This document shows positions 24,101 through 34,439 of a stretch of 64,000 nt of DNA, piece by piece. Every line of letters begins with the position of its first letter. Position 1 is the first letter of the stretch. The position numbers were made by a program, and so were the translations under genes. Source of the stretch: Nautilus pompilius (Eukaryota; Mollusca; Cephalopoda; Nautilida; Nautilidae); assembly GCA_018389105.1 (NCBI GenBank), contig JACATO010002204.1, forward strand, positions 2,356,001 to 2,420,000. Direction: 5' to 3'. The notes beneath the pieces were generated by a model. The model did no database searches. It was given only the letters and a program-made list of their open reading frames with translations, and was not told the origin of the DNA.

Positions 24101-27100
24101 TTTTGTTGTAATTTACCCTAGTGTGCAGTTGTCGGATGAGGGATTCGCGTTGTATTGTTTCTGATCGTGCAGATGATGGATGAGGGATTCGTGTTGTATT
24201 GTGTCCTAGTGTGGAGTGTTCGGATGAGGGATTCCTGTTGTAATGTACCCTAATGTTGAGTTTTCCGATGGTGGATTCTTGTTGTAATATGCACTAGTTT
24301 GGTGTTGTTATCTGAGGGATTCGTGTTATAACGTGCCCTAGTGTGTATTTGTTAGATGAGGTTTCGTGTTGTATTGTATCATAGCTTGCAGATGTCAGAT
24401 GATGGATTCGTGTTGTAAAGTGCCCTAATGAGAACTTTTCGGTTGATCGATTCGTGATTTTATGAGCCCTAGTGAGCAGTTTTCGGCTTAGGGATTCTTG
24501 TGTTGTAATGTGCCCTAGAGTGTGTAGTAGCCTGCTGAGAGATTCTAGCTATGTTATGTGCCCTAGTGTGAACTTGTTGGCTGAGGGATTATTGTGTTGA
24601 AATGTTCACTAGTGTGGAGTTGTCGACTGATGAATTCGTTGTCTAACGTAAGTGCCGGCGTGTTGACTTGTCGTAGGAGGGATTCCTGTTGTAATATGCC
24701 CTATTTTGCAGTTGTCGGAAGATAGATTCATATTGTAATGTGCCCTAGTATGGAGTTGTCGGATGATGGATTCGTTTTGTAACGTGCCCTAGTGTCCAGT
24801 TGTCGAATTAGGAATTCATATTGTAATATGCCCTGGTGTCGATTTGTCGGCTTAGGGAATCTTGTAACGTGCCCTAGTGTGCAGTTGTCGGATGAGGGAT
24901 TCGTGTCGTAATGTTCCCCAGTTTGGAGTTATCGTTTGAGAGATTCTTGTAGTCACGTGCCCTATTGTGGAGTTATCGGCTGATTGATTCGTTGTCTAAC
25001 GTATGTGCCGTTGTGTTGTCTTATCGGATGAGGGATGCCTGTTGTAATGTACTCTAGTCTGGAGTTTTCGGCTGACGGATTCTTGCTATAATGTATGTGC
25101 CACAGTGTGGAGTTGTCGGCCTGTGTATTCTTGTTTTAATGTACCTACTAAGCCGTTTTCGGTTGAGTAGATTCGTGTTGTAATGTGTCCTACTGTGCAA
25201 TTTACGGATGATGGATTCGTATCGTAATGCTCCCTAGTTTAGAGTTATCGTCTGAGGGATTCTTGTTGTAATGTGCCCTATTGTGGAGTTGTTCGCTGAG
25301 AAATTCTTGTGTTACAATGTGCCCTATTGTGGAGTTGTCGGCTGATGAGTTCCTTATCTAACGTATGTGCAGTAGTGTGAAATTTTCGGATTAGGAATTC
25401 CTGTTGTAATGAACCATAGTCTGGAGCTTCGGCTGAGGTATTCTTGCTGTACTGTGCCCTAATCTGGAGTTGTCTTCTGAAGGATTATTTTCGTAATGTG
25501 CCCTAGTGTGCAGTTATTGAATGAGGGATTCATGTACAATGTGCCCTATAGGGCAGTTGTCCGATTATTGATTCATGTTGTAATGTCTCCTGGCGTGCAG
25601 TTGTCGTCTGAGGGATTCTTGTTGTAATGTGCCCTATTGTGGAGTTGTTCGCTGAGAGATTCTTGTGTTGCAATGTGCCCTATTGTGGAGTTGTCGGCTG
25701 ATGAATTCCTTATCTAACGTATGTGCAGTAGTGTGGAATTTTCGGATTAGGAATTCCTGTTGTAATGAACCATAGTCTGGAGTTTCGGCTGAGGTATTCT
25801 TGCTCTACTGGGCCCTAATCTGGAGTTGTCGTCTGAAGGATTATTGTTGTAATGTGCCCTAGTGTGCAGTTACTGAATGAGGGATTCATGTACAATGTGC
25901 CCTATATGGCAGTTGTCCGATTATTGATTCATGTTGTAATGTCTCGTGGCGTGCAGTTGTCGTCTGAGGGATTCTTGTTGCAATGTGCCCTATTGTGGAG
26001 TTGTTCGCTGAGAGATCCTTGTGTTGCAATGTGCCCTATTGTGGAGTTCTCGGCTGATGAATTCCATATCTAACGTAAGTGCAGTAGTGTGGAATTTTCG
26101 GATTAGGAATTCCTGTTGTAATGAACCATAGTCTGGAGTTTCGGCTGAGGTATTCTTGCTGTACTGGGCCCTAATCTGGAGTTGTCTTCTGAGGGATTAT
26201 TTTTGTAATGTGCCCTAGTGTGCAGTTATTGAATGTGGGATTCATGTACAATGTGCCCTATAGGGCAGTTGTCCGATTATTGATTCATGTTGTAATGTCT
26301 ACTGGCGTGCAGTTGTCGTCTGAGGGATTCTTGTTGTAATGTGCCCTATTGTGGAGTTGTTCGCTGAGAGATCCTTGTGTTGCAATGTGCCCTATTGTGG
26401 AGTTGTCGGCTGATGAATTCCTTATCTAACGTATGTGCAGTAGTGTGGAATTTTCGGATTAGGAATTCCTGTTGTAATGAACCATAGTCTGGAGTTTCGG
26501 CTGAGGTATTCTTGCTGTACTGTGCCCTAATCTGGAGTTGTCTTCTGAAGGATTATTATTGTAATGTGCCCTAGTGTGCAGTTATTGAATGAGGGATTCA
26601 TGTACAATGTGCCCTATAGGGCAGTTGTCCGATTATTGATTCATGTTGTAATGTCTCCTGGCGTGCAGTTGTCGTCTGAGGGATTCTTGTTGTAATGTGC
26701 CCTATTGTGGAGTTGTTCGCTGAGAGATCCTTGTGTTGCAATGTGCCCTATTGTGGAGTTGTCGGCTGATGAATTCCTTATCTAACGTATGTGCAGTAGT
26801 GTGGAATTTTCGGTTTAGGAATTCCTGTTGTAATGAACCATAGTCTGGAGTTTCGGCTGAGGTATTCTTGCTGTACTGTGCCCTAATCTGGAGTTGTCTT
26901 CTGAAGGATTATTATTGTAATGTGCCCTAGTGTGCAGTTATTGAATGTGGGATTCATGTACAATGTGCCCTATAGGGCAGTTGTCCGATTATTGATTCAT
27001 GTTGTAATGTCTCCTGGCGTGCAGTTGTCGGATGAGGGATTCTTGTTGTAATGTGCCCTATTGTGGAGTTGTTCGCTGAATGATCCTTGTGTTGCAATGT

Positions 27101-30100
27101 GCCCTATTGTGGACTTGTCAGCTGATGAATTCCTTATCTAACGTATGTGCAGTAGTGTGAAATTTTCGGATTAGGAATTCCTGTTGTAATGAACCATAGT
27201 CTGGAGTTTCGGCTGAGGTATTCTTGCTGTACTGTGCCCTAATCTGGAGTTGTCTTCTGAAGGATTATTATTGTAATGTGCCCTAGTGTGCAGTTATTGA
27301 ATGAGGGATTCATGTACAATGTGCCCTATAGGGCAGTTGTCCGATTATTGATTCATGTTGTAATGTCTCCTGGCGTGCAGTTGTCGTCTGAGAGATCCTT
27401 GTGTTGCAATGTGCCCTATTGTGGAGTTGTCGGCTGATGAATTCCTTATCTAACGTATGTGCAGTAGTGTGGAATTTTCGGAATAGGAATTCCTGTTGTA
27501 ATGAACCATAGTCTGGAGTTTCGGCTGAGGTATTCTTGCTCTACTGGGCCCTAATCTGGAGTTGTCGTCTGAAGGATTATTTTTGTAATGTGCCCTAGTG
27601 TGCACTTATAGAATAAGGGATTCATGTACAATGTGCCCTATAGAGCAGTTGTTCGATTATTGATTCATGTTGTAATGTCTCCCGGCGTGCAGTTGTCGGA
27701 TGAGGGATTCTTGTTGTAATGTGCCCTATTGTGGAGTTGTTCGCTGAGAGATCCTTGTGTTGCAATGTGCCCTATTGTGGAGTTGTCGGCTGATGAATTC
27801 CTTATCTAACGTATGTGCAGTAGTGTGGAATTTTCGGATTAGGAATTCCTGTTGTAATGAACCATAGTCTGGAGTTTCGGCTGAGGTATTCTTGCTGTAC
27901 TGTGCCCTAATATGGAGTTGTCTTCTGAGGGATTATTTTTGCAATGTGCCCTGTTGTGGAGTCGTCAGTAGGTGGATTGTTGTCGTAACGTCCCCTAAAT
28001 TATAAGATGCCTGCAGTAATCAAGTTAAATCTAGCGTGGTTAATCTTTTGGGCCCTGCCATTTCGATCTCATAACATCCTCAATATTAACTACAAAAATT
28101 TAATCGATGCACGAAGGATATAACATTTTATAGAGAATTTATTTTTTATTTTATCTTTTTTGAAATCCTCGGTACTGAAACCGATTTGAAGACATCTGTC
28201 ACAGCAGAAAAGTAGAGGGTGCCACTGCCCTGGTGAGCAAGAAAGATACCTGGACACGGTTTCGAGGTTCCTCGAGCAGCGAGCCAGTCACGTGTTACCT
28301 CTGTCCACCATGTGCACGAGAAAGCCTTGGTGGCACGCGTCCTCTAGCGCAGGAAGAATCTCGTGGTACAGCGGAGGGAAGAGACACCGTTCCGGAGCAG
28401 GTCTCCTTTATCCCGACGGTCAATTTTTTCTACTCATCGCAGTGAAATTTCGTCCTCGCCCTTCCCGGCCGCGAAGCGAGGCCGCTTTGCACAGCCGTCC
28501 ACAGACAGAAGCGTTGGTTCGGTCTGGGATTTATACTGGCCGCATGTCGCCAAATATATGTGGTCACGGACATCTCTCTCTCTCTCTCTCTCTTTTAACA
28601 GCTAACCCTGACTGTGCCAGTAGCGATCCGATAAATGGAACCGTGTGGATGTCAATAGCCGAATACGCAGGTCTCCTGGCAACCGAGACCTTTGAGTGGA
28701 AAAGCGGTCGGAGAGGCGAGTGAATACTTGCAGCGTTTGTTTGCCCATCGATTTTCCAGTCCGGCCACCGGGAGGGACTCTCAGTTCCGCCGGTGTAAAA
28801 AAAAAAAAAAATCCTCATCCGGATTTCAAAAGCGCGCGCGCGGCACCATGGTAACTCTTGCCGCCTTCACCAGCTGATTGGCTAGCGTTCCGTTCATCGC
28901 GGCCGTATTTACTGATAACGAGTTTTAAATAGCAGTTTGAAGACGCCCGTTCGAAGAATGCGGAGACAAGAACAAACGACGACTACCGTACATCGATCTC
29001 TCTCTGTACTGACGCCATTTCTCTCTCCTTTTGTCTGGCACTGAACAGATTTAGAGTAATTATTCTTTATATACAAAAAAAAATCAGCGGTACTGTGATT
29101 TGCATAGATGTTACATCACTCGCAGACAACATCACATGTTGCGTTCGTTTATTCCACTGAAGTCTTTTCTCCCTGATTTCTTAGCAAATTTTTTACACCT
29201 AGCATAGGTAAGAGACTAAATGATTGGAATACTTCACTCTGTCGCTGAACCTCCATCACAAGATCTATCATGTAAATATACTGGTCTTAAAGCAGTATAG
29301 TTGAACTTTTCCCTGCTCACCAAAAATTGGTTTCCAAGCATCGAATATTGCTATAGTTAAACAACTTACTAACAGATAATTCTTTTCCGTGAAAGACTTG
29401 TGCAGACAAACCATAATAGTCTCCTGTTTTTTTGCATAAACTAAGCCAAACATCACTAAAGGTTGTTCTGAAGTTACTTCTTCACTTGGTGTTTTGCTTT
29501 GTTTCTAAATTTAATTTTGCGAAAATTGCTTTTCAAAATGTTTTAAAATAAAACATGATTCTGTCTGACAAATTGGGGACATACCTCATTATAGCGAATA
29601 TCTCTTAAATGAAGGGAATGCGCCTATTTTACCGGAATTCTTTGAAAACGTTGGCATAAGTCCAGTCACAAGATAACCAGGATTACTTTGTAGGTGCAGC
29701 CTGCCGGCCCGGGGACAGAAGCCGGTCCACGAGATATTTCGCCATTTCCACCATGTCGTGTAATTAGGCTTTCAGTCTGAGTGAGAGACAGTTTGCCAGA
29801 AAACTTTGACTATCAGGTCGAGTGCATAATATCATTGTACAATTTTTTCTAGACATATTTCCGCTGTTCAACAGAGATCTGGGAAGTCGTCGACGGTTAC
29901 ATAATGCAACTTGAGACAAAACACTGCAGATCTTGTGGATGCTGCAAACTTAGTTTAAAGAACGACACAAAGGGTTTTCATTAACTTGAGCTCTATGGGC
30001 GAGAGGCTCGACAGAAAACCATAGCTACAAAAGCCAATTAGAAAGCGATGATGAACAAGTCTGTGGCATTAAGGGTGGGAAGCATTTTCTTCATTGACGA

Positions 30101-31785
30101 GTCCGGATCTCAACAGTTTATTTCCAGTGACCGCACCTAGTTGTTGGAAGGACTTCAGGTATGAAGTTGAGTCTTGTCTGTTTATAGCTAGTAGTTAAAC
30201 ATGGTGGCTGCGGCGTGATAGACAGTCAGAAAGGCTGACCTGCTATTCGTAAGAGATCGTTTTAATTAAACAGCTTACATGTGTCATTGAAAACAATGAT
30301 TTGCCAATGTTTCATCAATGTTTTCTACAATTTAGGACGCATCCTGCAGGACGATGAGGCAAATTTTCAAACTCCTAAAACAATGGAAGAGACAACAGGG
30401 CAAGCCGCTTATTCTTTGGGTTCTTTAGAGCTTTCAAATTAGTTCCATCATGGAATTATCTCGACCGAAAAATGTCATTAACACGTCAATTTCCCATTAA
30501 TGGAAATGCACTAAAGGGAACTTATCTGCAGGAAAATCTGGACCGTTTAATAATTGAGCCTTAAAGGCATTTTTCCAAATTTATCTCTTTCTTTTTTAAA
30601 ATTTTTTTCCCACAAATACAATAATATGACATGCAAGATTTTATCTTTTAATTAATTAATTAATTTATTTATGTAGGTCTTAAAGAAAAACTGTTATTGG
30701 TGTTCGCATGCGGATATTTGCAACACTTGAAGCTGAAAAGCATCTAATGGCTGGAGTCGGATTGAAAGTAGTGTCCAGTATATACAAACTGGTAATCAGA
30801 TTTCTTTTTGTTAGAAAACAGAACGTTTAGGAAAGGCATTTGGTCATGATAGAATATCTAAACAACAGTTACCCAGTTAAGAACTGTTTGACATTTTTCT
30901 TATCTTCTCTTATTACCCGCACTTTGATTCCAGTCATCACCAGGGAGTCAAGAAAGAAATAGTTAAATGGCTTTATAACCAAGGGCAGAAAGAATGTCAT
31001 GGTACAGAACTAGGACTGAAACATTAACATTTCAAATCCAGTTTTGAGAAGATTGGTTATCCTGCACAATTTGTCAAAAAATCCAATATAGTCGAACAAA
31101 TCAACATCTACAAGAACAAAACAACAAAAGGTTGTGATTCCATACATTAAAGAAACTGACGAACCCATTGCTTTTGGCTGAGTTAAGATGTTCATTGGAA
31201 AGAAGCCGACCAGAACTAGGGTAGAAGGAAACAACAGATTAGCTATAGGGTTAGTCGCCTAGAAATGTCACCATTGGCGAATTATGCATGGTCATGCGAT
31301 TACCATGTTTAATGAGTGCCATCATTGATCGTGAGTAGCGCGACTATAAAGGAAAAGTGAAAAGGGTTAACCTACTCGGCTTTGGAATCCAACACAGAGA
31401 AAATCCAGTGTTGTGGTCAGAAAAACATGGGTTCTCCTACTAGCTGAGAGGGAGATTTAAATATCCGTTTAATTAATTCTAATAATGTGGTGGTGAGAAA
31501 TGCCTGAACTAACTCCCAAATATATGCTACTAGCCTTTTTCCACATTTAGATATTTCCCTTAGTAACCAAGATACGGCACTAGTGGCTTTACTTTCCCGG
31601 TCAACTATTTTCCGAGGAAGTGTCACTGAATTAAAGCCTCACACGAAAAGGTGCTTTGCTGGTTAATTATAAAAGGTGTTCAAATGTTGTTTTTGCTTTT
31701 GTTTCTTTAAGCCTTAGTTTGGTATGACGTCACTGTTAGACCACCTCTAATGTGTCGGCGATGTTTAGTATAAAGACGGCAAGGC

Positions 31786-31852
<67 letters not shown>

Positions 31853-32543
31853 CCGGTCTTTCTTACCTTATCATGACTTCGTACAAATATATAACGTACA
31901 TCTTCTTAAGATAGTTTAGATTTAAAGGCTTGCGCTGCTGCTTCAGGGACTTTAGCATGCCTGCTTTCTTTATGAATATTGCACACATTAAATAAATTAA
32001 TCGTATTCTCATAACAAAAACCCAAATGCTTTTTGTTTTCTTATTTATTCATTTGTGATCGAAATAAATATAAATATATATTGGGAGGGCCGGTAAATTT
32101 TTAACGCAAGGGTATGTCTGACACACACACACAGGCGCGCGACGGAGCCGACCTGATTCCACCTCTGAGACGGCGACTGACGACAAACAGAAGGTGACAT
32201 CGCCGGACTGACCGGGCAGACAGACGGACGATTATTTAACAACAAATGAAACAGACAACGACGACGACGACGACGATAAAATCGATAAATGCCGAAGTGA
32301 GAGTGCACGCGACAAACGTAAATATATTACGGAGGCGAATAATTGAAATATTTATGTTACAACGAGAACAGCGAAGATCTGATTTACGTTAACTGTCCCC
32401 CACATTAAATTAATATTTAGCGCGTGAATCAAATGACGCCCGTGTCGGCCGCGCGAGCTTGCATTCCTTTCTTCTTATTTCATTTATATTTTATAAATCT
32501 AGGTTACACCGCGTCCGGGCTTATTATCGCCCAAGCCATCTTG

Positions 32544-32581
<38 letters not shown>

Positions 32582-32783
32582 GCCATTAGGGAGAAATTAT
32601 TGAAAGGAAAATCGATATGACGGTGGATAGGAAGGAAGGATATCTCGGGAGATACGTAGACTGGAAAGAGCCATATGTTTACTTGGTTTAAAGACCCGTC
32701 GGCAGGTCCTCCGATAGAGAGGGGTCTGCTCTCTTCTCCTGGTGGAGTAGATTTGTTGTGTGCACTCAGTAGTTATCAGTGCT

Positions 32784-32837
<54 letters not shown>

Positions 32838-33116
32838 GTTTTAGACGTATCTGCATTGCAACAAAAATAAATATGGAAATGATCTACCACACACACAGAC
32901 ACAGACGTGCCACCCACCGGTTTTGCTCATAAAATGTACATATAATAATTAACGATGGAGAGATAATATTAAAAGTTGGGAAAATGCAGCCACAAAGTTG
33001 GCGATAAAAACGAATAAGCAGAGGCTAAATTGATAAACCGAAAGGAGGCATACGCAAAATGGTCAAAGGCGAGAAGCGATGGGACAGCTTACCTTGATTA
33101 ACCTGGAGTCAGCCAT
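11828..33116 (-). CDS. SYT17: SYT17 (synaptotagmin-17, B/K protein), complete coding sequence
   Basis: This is a synaptotagmin-like peripheral membrane protein with tandem C2 domains, implicated in secretory and Golgi traffic. Coding exons, read on minus, are 33116-33093, 17094-16249, 13635-13515 and 12180-11828. They sum to 1344 bases, giving 447 residues plus stop, and every junction is in frame (the human protein is about 474). A cysteine cluster (C21, C22, C27, C28, C30) replaces the usual transmembrane segment, as in B/K proteins, and is probably palmitoylated. A Ser-rich linker covers about 45-90. C2A spans about 155-285 and C2B about 296-430. [45 protein letters not shown] and QISPAS are SYT17-specific. 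C2A lacks key calcium ligands (N201, C261). C2B keeps D325, D331, D385 and D393 but has N387. Confidence 0.93.
12181..13514 (-). other. SYT17 intron 3
   Basis: An intron of 1.3 kb between C2B exons with GTAAGT donor and TTCCAG acceptor. It holds a fold-back inverted repeat at 13031-13161. A GTTCGAATC word at 12535 is not part of a convincing tRNA or SINE. Nothing else was recognised. Confidence 0.85.
13031..13161. repeat. fold-back (inverted repeat) element
   Basis: Arms 13031-13072 and 13126-13161 are near-perfect reverse complements. Shared words are CCAGTAA, ATTCCTAATTA and GTAGAGATGATG...AGCT, with one 4-base and one 3-base gap. A 53-base loop separates them. No clear target-site duplication or coding capacity is visible. 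It could be a small MITE or a transcribed hairpin within the SYT17 intron. Confidence 0.75.
13515..13635 (-). CDS. SYT17: SYT17 third coding exon (start of C2B)
   Basis: Acceptor TTATTATCACAG ends at 13636 on minus and donor TCAG|GTAAGT follows 13515. The exon has 121 bases: phase 0 entry, phase 1 exit. It encodes residues 291-330, [20 protein letters not shown] then [20 protein letters not shown], aligning without gaps to vertebrate SYT17. It contains the loop-1 calcium ligand D325. Confidence 0.95.
13636..16248 (-). other. SYT17 intron 2
   Basis: A 2.6 kb intron with GTAAAT donor and CACAG acceptor. It contains a (TC)n run at 14579-14599 and the large CA-rich minisatellite at 14933-15763. 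No gene or transposon protein was seen in the remaining sequence. Confidence 0.85.
14933..15763. repeat. compound CA-rich minisatellite
   Basis: About 830 bases of variant CA repeats organised from words such as ACTCACACAGATACAGACAC, CACACAGAGACACACA and CACTGACACCCACAATCACC. The last word recurs with ATCACCC at 15021, 15145, 15281 and 15622. The array ends in (CA)n and then a CG-rich run (GCGCGCGCGGGCGCC). Long Val/Cys/Ser frames on the minus strand are artefacts of the repeat. Confidence 0.95.
16249..17094 (-). CDS. SYT17: SYT17 second coding exon (Cys cluster, linker, C2A)
   Basis: Acceptor CTGCTTTCCTTGCAG ends at 17095 on minus and donor AAAG|GTAAAT follows 16249. The 846 bases are phase 0 on both sides and encode residues 9-290. 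It starts [20 protein letters not shown]; the TTG just before is part of the acceptor and not a start. Domains in order are a Cys cluster, a Ser/Thr/Asp-rich linker, DMKPIEF, and C2A with [23 protein letters not shown] and DFDKYSRHC. The whole N-terminal half in one exon is unusual for a synaptotagmin and suggests intron loss. Confidence 0.95.
18168..18620 (-). mobile_element. degenerate DDE transposase fragment (Tc1/mariner-like)
   Basis: Minus-strand frames give [11 protein letters not shown], then about 30 residues later [10 protein letters not shown]. This fits the VTVNS.RYIN ... IFMQDGAPPH arrangement before the second catalytic Asp of Tc1/mariner-superfamily transposases. Stops and frame changes break it. 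The outer word AAATAGACACCAAAGT at 18168-18183 recurs at 17184-17199. The family and true ends are uncertain. Confidence 0.4.
20855..21340. repeat. degenerate GATGA/GATAA-type tandem repeat
   Basis: Nearly 500 bases dominated by imperfect GATGAT, GATAAT and TTGACAATGA words on the plus strand, with purines and T far above C. It is a decayed microsatellite. The His/Ile/Ser-rich minus-strand frames over it are artefacts. Confidence 0.75.
22790..22875 (-). mobile_element. possible tRNA-derived SINE head
   Basis: On the minus strand TGGCTAGTGTGCC resembles a pol III A box. It is followed about 40 bases later by AGTTCGAATTC, resembling a B box, and then GGCCCC. The body would run towards 22650. 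No tail or target-site duplication was identified, so it could be a chance match. Confidence 0.35.
22980..23005. repeat. (CA)n microsatellite
   Basis: Thirteen CA dinucleotides within SYT17 intron 1, next to the possible SINE. Confidence 0.95.
23633..23880. mobile_element. possible DNA-transposon terminus next to the minisatellite
   Basis: GGGTGTTTTATAAAATGTTT followed by GATTTCATTGTTTAATA resembles the end of the relic at about 3286 (GTGCTTATAAAGTCTTTGG then GACTTCATTGTTTAATAAC). No transposase motif was confirmed here. The fragment abuts the 44-bp array. Confidence 0.35.
23886..27996. repeat. 44-bp minisatellite with 356-bp higher-order repeat
   Basis: A direct tandem array of a ~44-bp monomer (core TGCCCTAGTGTGGAGTTGTC, then GGCTGAGGGATTCTTGTTGTAA). 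The first part (to about 24.6 kb) is divergent single monomers. From about 24.64 kb the array is organised in eight-monomer units. The anchor TCTAACGTATGTGCAGTAGT starts at 25357, 25713, 26069 (one mismatch), 26425, 26781, 27137, 27449 and 27805, so spacing is exactly 356 except one 312. Degenerate anchors lie at 24642 and 24995. The monomer length is not a multiple of three and stops are frequent, so it is non-coding. Confidence 0.96.
28230..29000. promoter_or_regulatory. GC-richer island with X-box-like and CCAAT motifs
   Basis: CpG-containing sequence unlike the surrounding intron. GGCACCATGGTAAC at 28842-28855 differs from the RFX X-box consensus (GTNRCCATRGYAAC) at one position. A second weaker site is GTCTCCTGGCAAC at 28671, and an inverted CCAAT (GATTGGCT) is near 28876. 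It also contains (CT)n. It could be an internal promoter or enhancer of SYT17. Open frames crossing it have no family resemblance. Confidence 0.35.
30090..30400 (+). mobile_element. heavily decayed Tc1-like transposase relic
   Basis: In order, on the plus strand and in shifting frames: [26 protein letters not shown] and [11 protein letters not shown]. These recall the FSDESRF..SDGR, VKHGGGSVMVWG and QDNARPHTA blocks of Tc1-like transposases. Each match is weak and only their order supports the call. Confidence 0.33.
31786..31851. repeat. (AAT)n microsatellite
   Basis: About 22 uninterrupted ATA/AAT repeats in SYT17 intron 1. Confidence 0.97.
32545..32567. repeat. (TA)n microsatellite
   Basis: About eleven TA units followed by a T run, in SYT17 intron 1. 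Confidence 0.95.
32785..32837. repeat. (AAT)n microsatellite near SYT17 exon 1
   Basis: About 17 AAT units, roughly 255 bases inside intron 1 from the first SYT17 donor. The poly-Asn frame over it is an artefact. Confidence 0.96.
33093..33116 (-). CDS. SYT17: SYT17 first coding exon (8 codons)
   Basis: On minus, ATG at 33116-33114 sits in a strong Kozak context (CTGCCATGGCT). It encodes MADSRLIK and ends at donor AAG|GTAAGC in phase 0, which is exactly what exon 17094-16249 needs. Reading upstream in this frame, a TGA is met before any other ATG, so this is the first available start. The joined N-terminus [20 protein letters not shown] has the size expected before the Cys cluster. The plus-strand frame over this stretch is its antisense shadow. 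Confidence 0.75.
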
Positions 33117-33560
33117 GGCAGGCCTTTTCTGCGTCGACTTTGGTAATCGAAACAGAAGTTGGGCTACGGGAGAAGTGGCTGTCACAGATATCGACCCGTC
33201 CAACCCCTGGACATCAGAGATGTTTCAGTCGCTTCGTGAAGAGCAGCTCACCGCAGCCAAACATGGGATCGGATTCTGTTTTCTTTACCTAAACTCGCAA
33301 AAATAAGGCTAATAAATGGAAGTCGTCTGATGAGAGCGGGGTCGGTGGGGGGAGGTCGAAATACGTGCGTCCGTATCGAGGAGATCTTGGGGCTATAGCT
33401 AAGTGTTCTAACAGGTGGTGTGGGAGGATCTACTGGTGCAGGTGTGCATACTGCAGATAAAGGTGAGCATAAATTAGCCGCACCACCGCCATACGCCGTC
33501 TCTGCAGCAGCACTCGCGCTTGCACTCCGGGATTTTTGGTGCACGCTCATTCGCTGCAAT
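33117..33560 (-). promoter_or_regulatory. SYT17 5' UTR and probable promoter region
   Basis: GC-richer than the flanks, directly upstream of the SYT17 start on the minus strand. It contains an in-frame stop (TGA about 37 codons upstream) and CpG-containing words. No TATA box or firm transcription start can be pointed to. Confidence 0.45.
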
Positions 33561-34392
33561 CAAAACCACTGCACCATCCCTTGCATCATCATCACCACCG
33601 TCGTCAACAACAGCAACAACAAGGGGCGAAAAGAGAAATTGCATGCAATATGGACGATATTTGTCCTCCTGTGTAATACTCACTCCGATTTGTTTTGCTG
33701 TTGTTGCTTCTTGTTTTGCTTTCCTTTCTCTCCTTTTCCACCCCCCCCCCAAAAAAACAACAACCTTGCAAGCGTTCGGCGGAATGCGGACCTCGGCTGT
33801 CTCATCGACAGATAACTGCTGTTCAAACAGCAGACCTCGAATGTCAACGCTGCTTCGACACAAGTGTCAACAGCAGACCGTGTGTTTGAGATGGAGCTCG
33901 TTTCTGGGATTCCATTCTGTGTTTTATTGCTGGCCAAGGAAATCAAAGCCTGTAGCAAGACTGGCACCGTGTGCATCAACAGAACTGATACGTAATAATA
34001 TATTTGTTGTCGTTGTTTAACTTGTCACGTGTGATTATTTAGCTTCTATCTTGTTTATGAACAAATAACCATTTAGATCTGACGTAATGTAACTCGCAGA
34101 AAAGAAACCAGATATCCTTGAATGTACGGGAAGCTCCAGTGTTGTGTTTGTTTGTTATCATCGAACCAGTAGCGATTACAAGCCACATCACATCAGTTAG
34201 TTCTGCACGGGTGAGGAAAAACTACACTAATATCTTTTCTGGTTTTAGAGCGGGAGCCATTTGTTGAGGAAAACAGGACACAGATTTATGGGGTTGTGGA
34301 CAATAGCTAAGACAAATATCGACAGAATACAAAAATAATTCAAAATTTTTTAAAATTTAAATTCAAATTTACATTTGACGCACGCAGATCAC

Positions 34393-34439
<47 letters not shown>

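Larger units (their letters stand above)
17095..33092 (-). other. SYT17 intron 1 (16 kb)
   Basis: Donor AAG|GTAAGC begins at 33092 and the acceptor ends at 17095. The intron carries transposon relics (18.2-18.6 kb, 30.1-30.4 kb), a SINE-like piece (22.8 kb), a 4.1 kb minisatellite (23.9-28.0 kb), a GC-richer island (28.2-29.0 kb) and several microsatellites. No additional SYT17 exon is needed, because exon 1 joins exon 2 in frame. Confidence 0.8.

Noticed and set aside
25852..26073. 73-codon frame in the minisatellite
   Set aside because: The 44-bp period is not a multiple of three and the frame is not kept between units.
23886..27996. CRISPR array
   Set aside because: No conserved repeat with unique spacers; the whole unit repeats in tandem, in a eukaryotic intron.
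33079..33306. 75-codon plus-strand frame with coding-like composition
   Set aside because: It is antisense to SYT17 exon 1 and its 5' UTR; the minus-strand start, donor and phase explain the composition.
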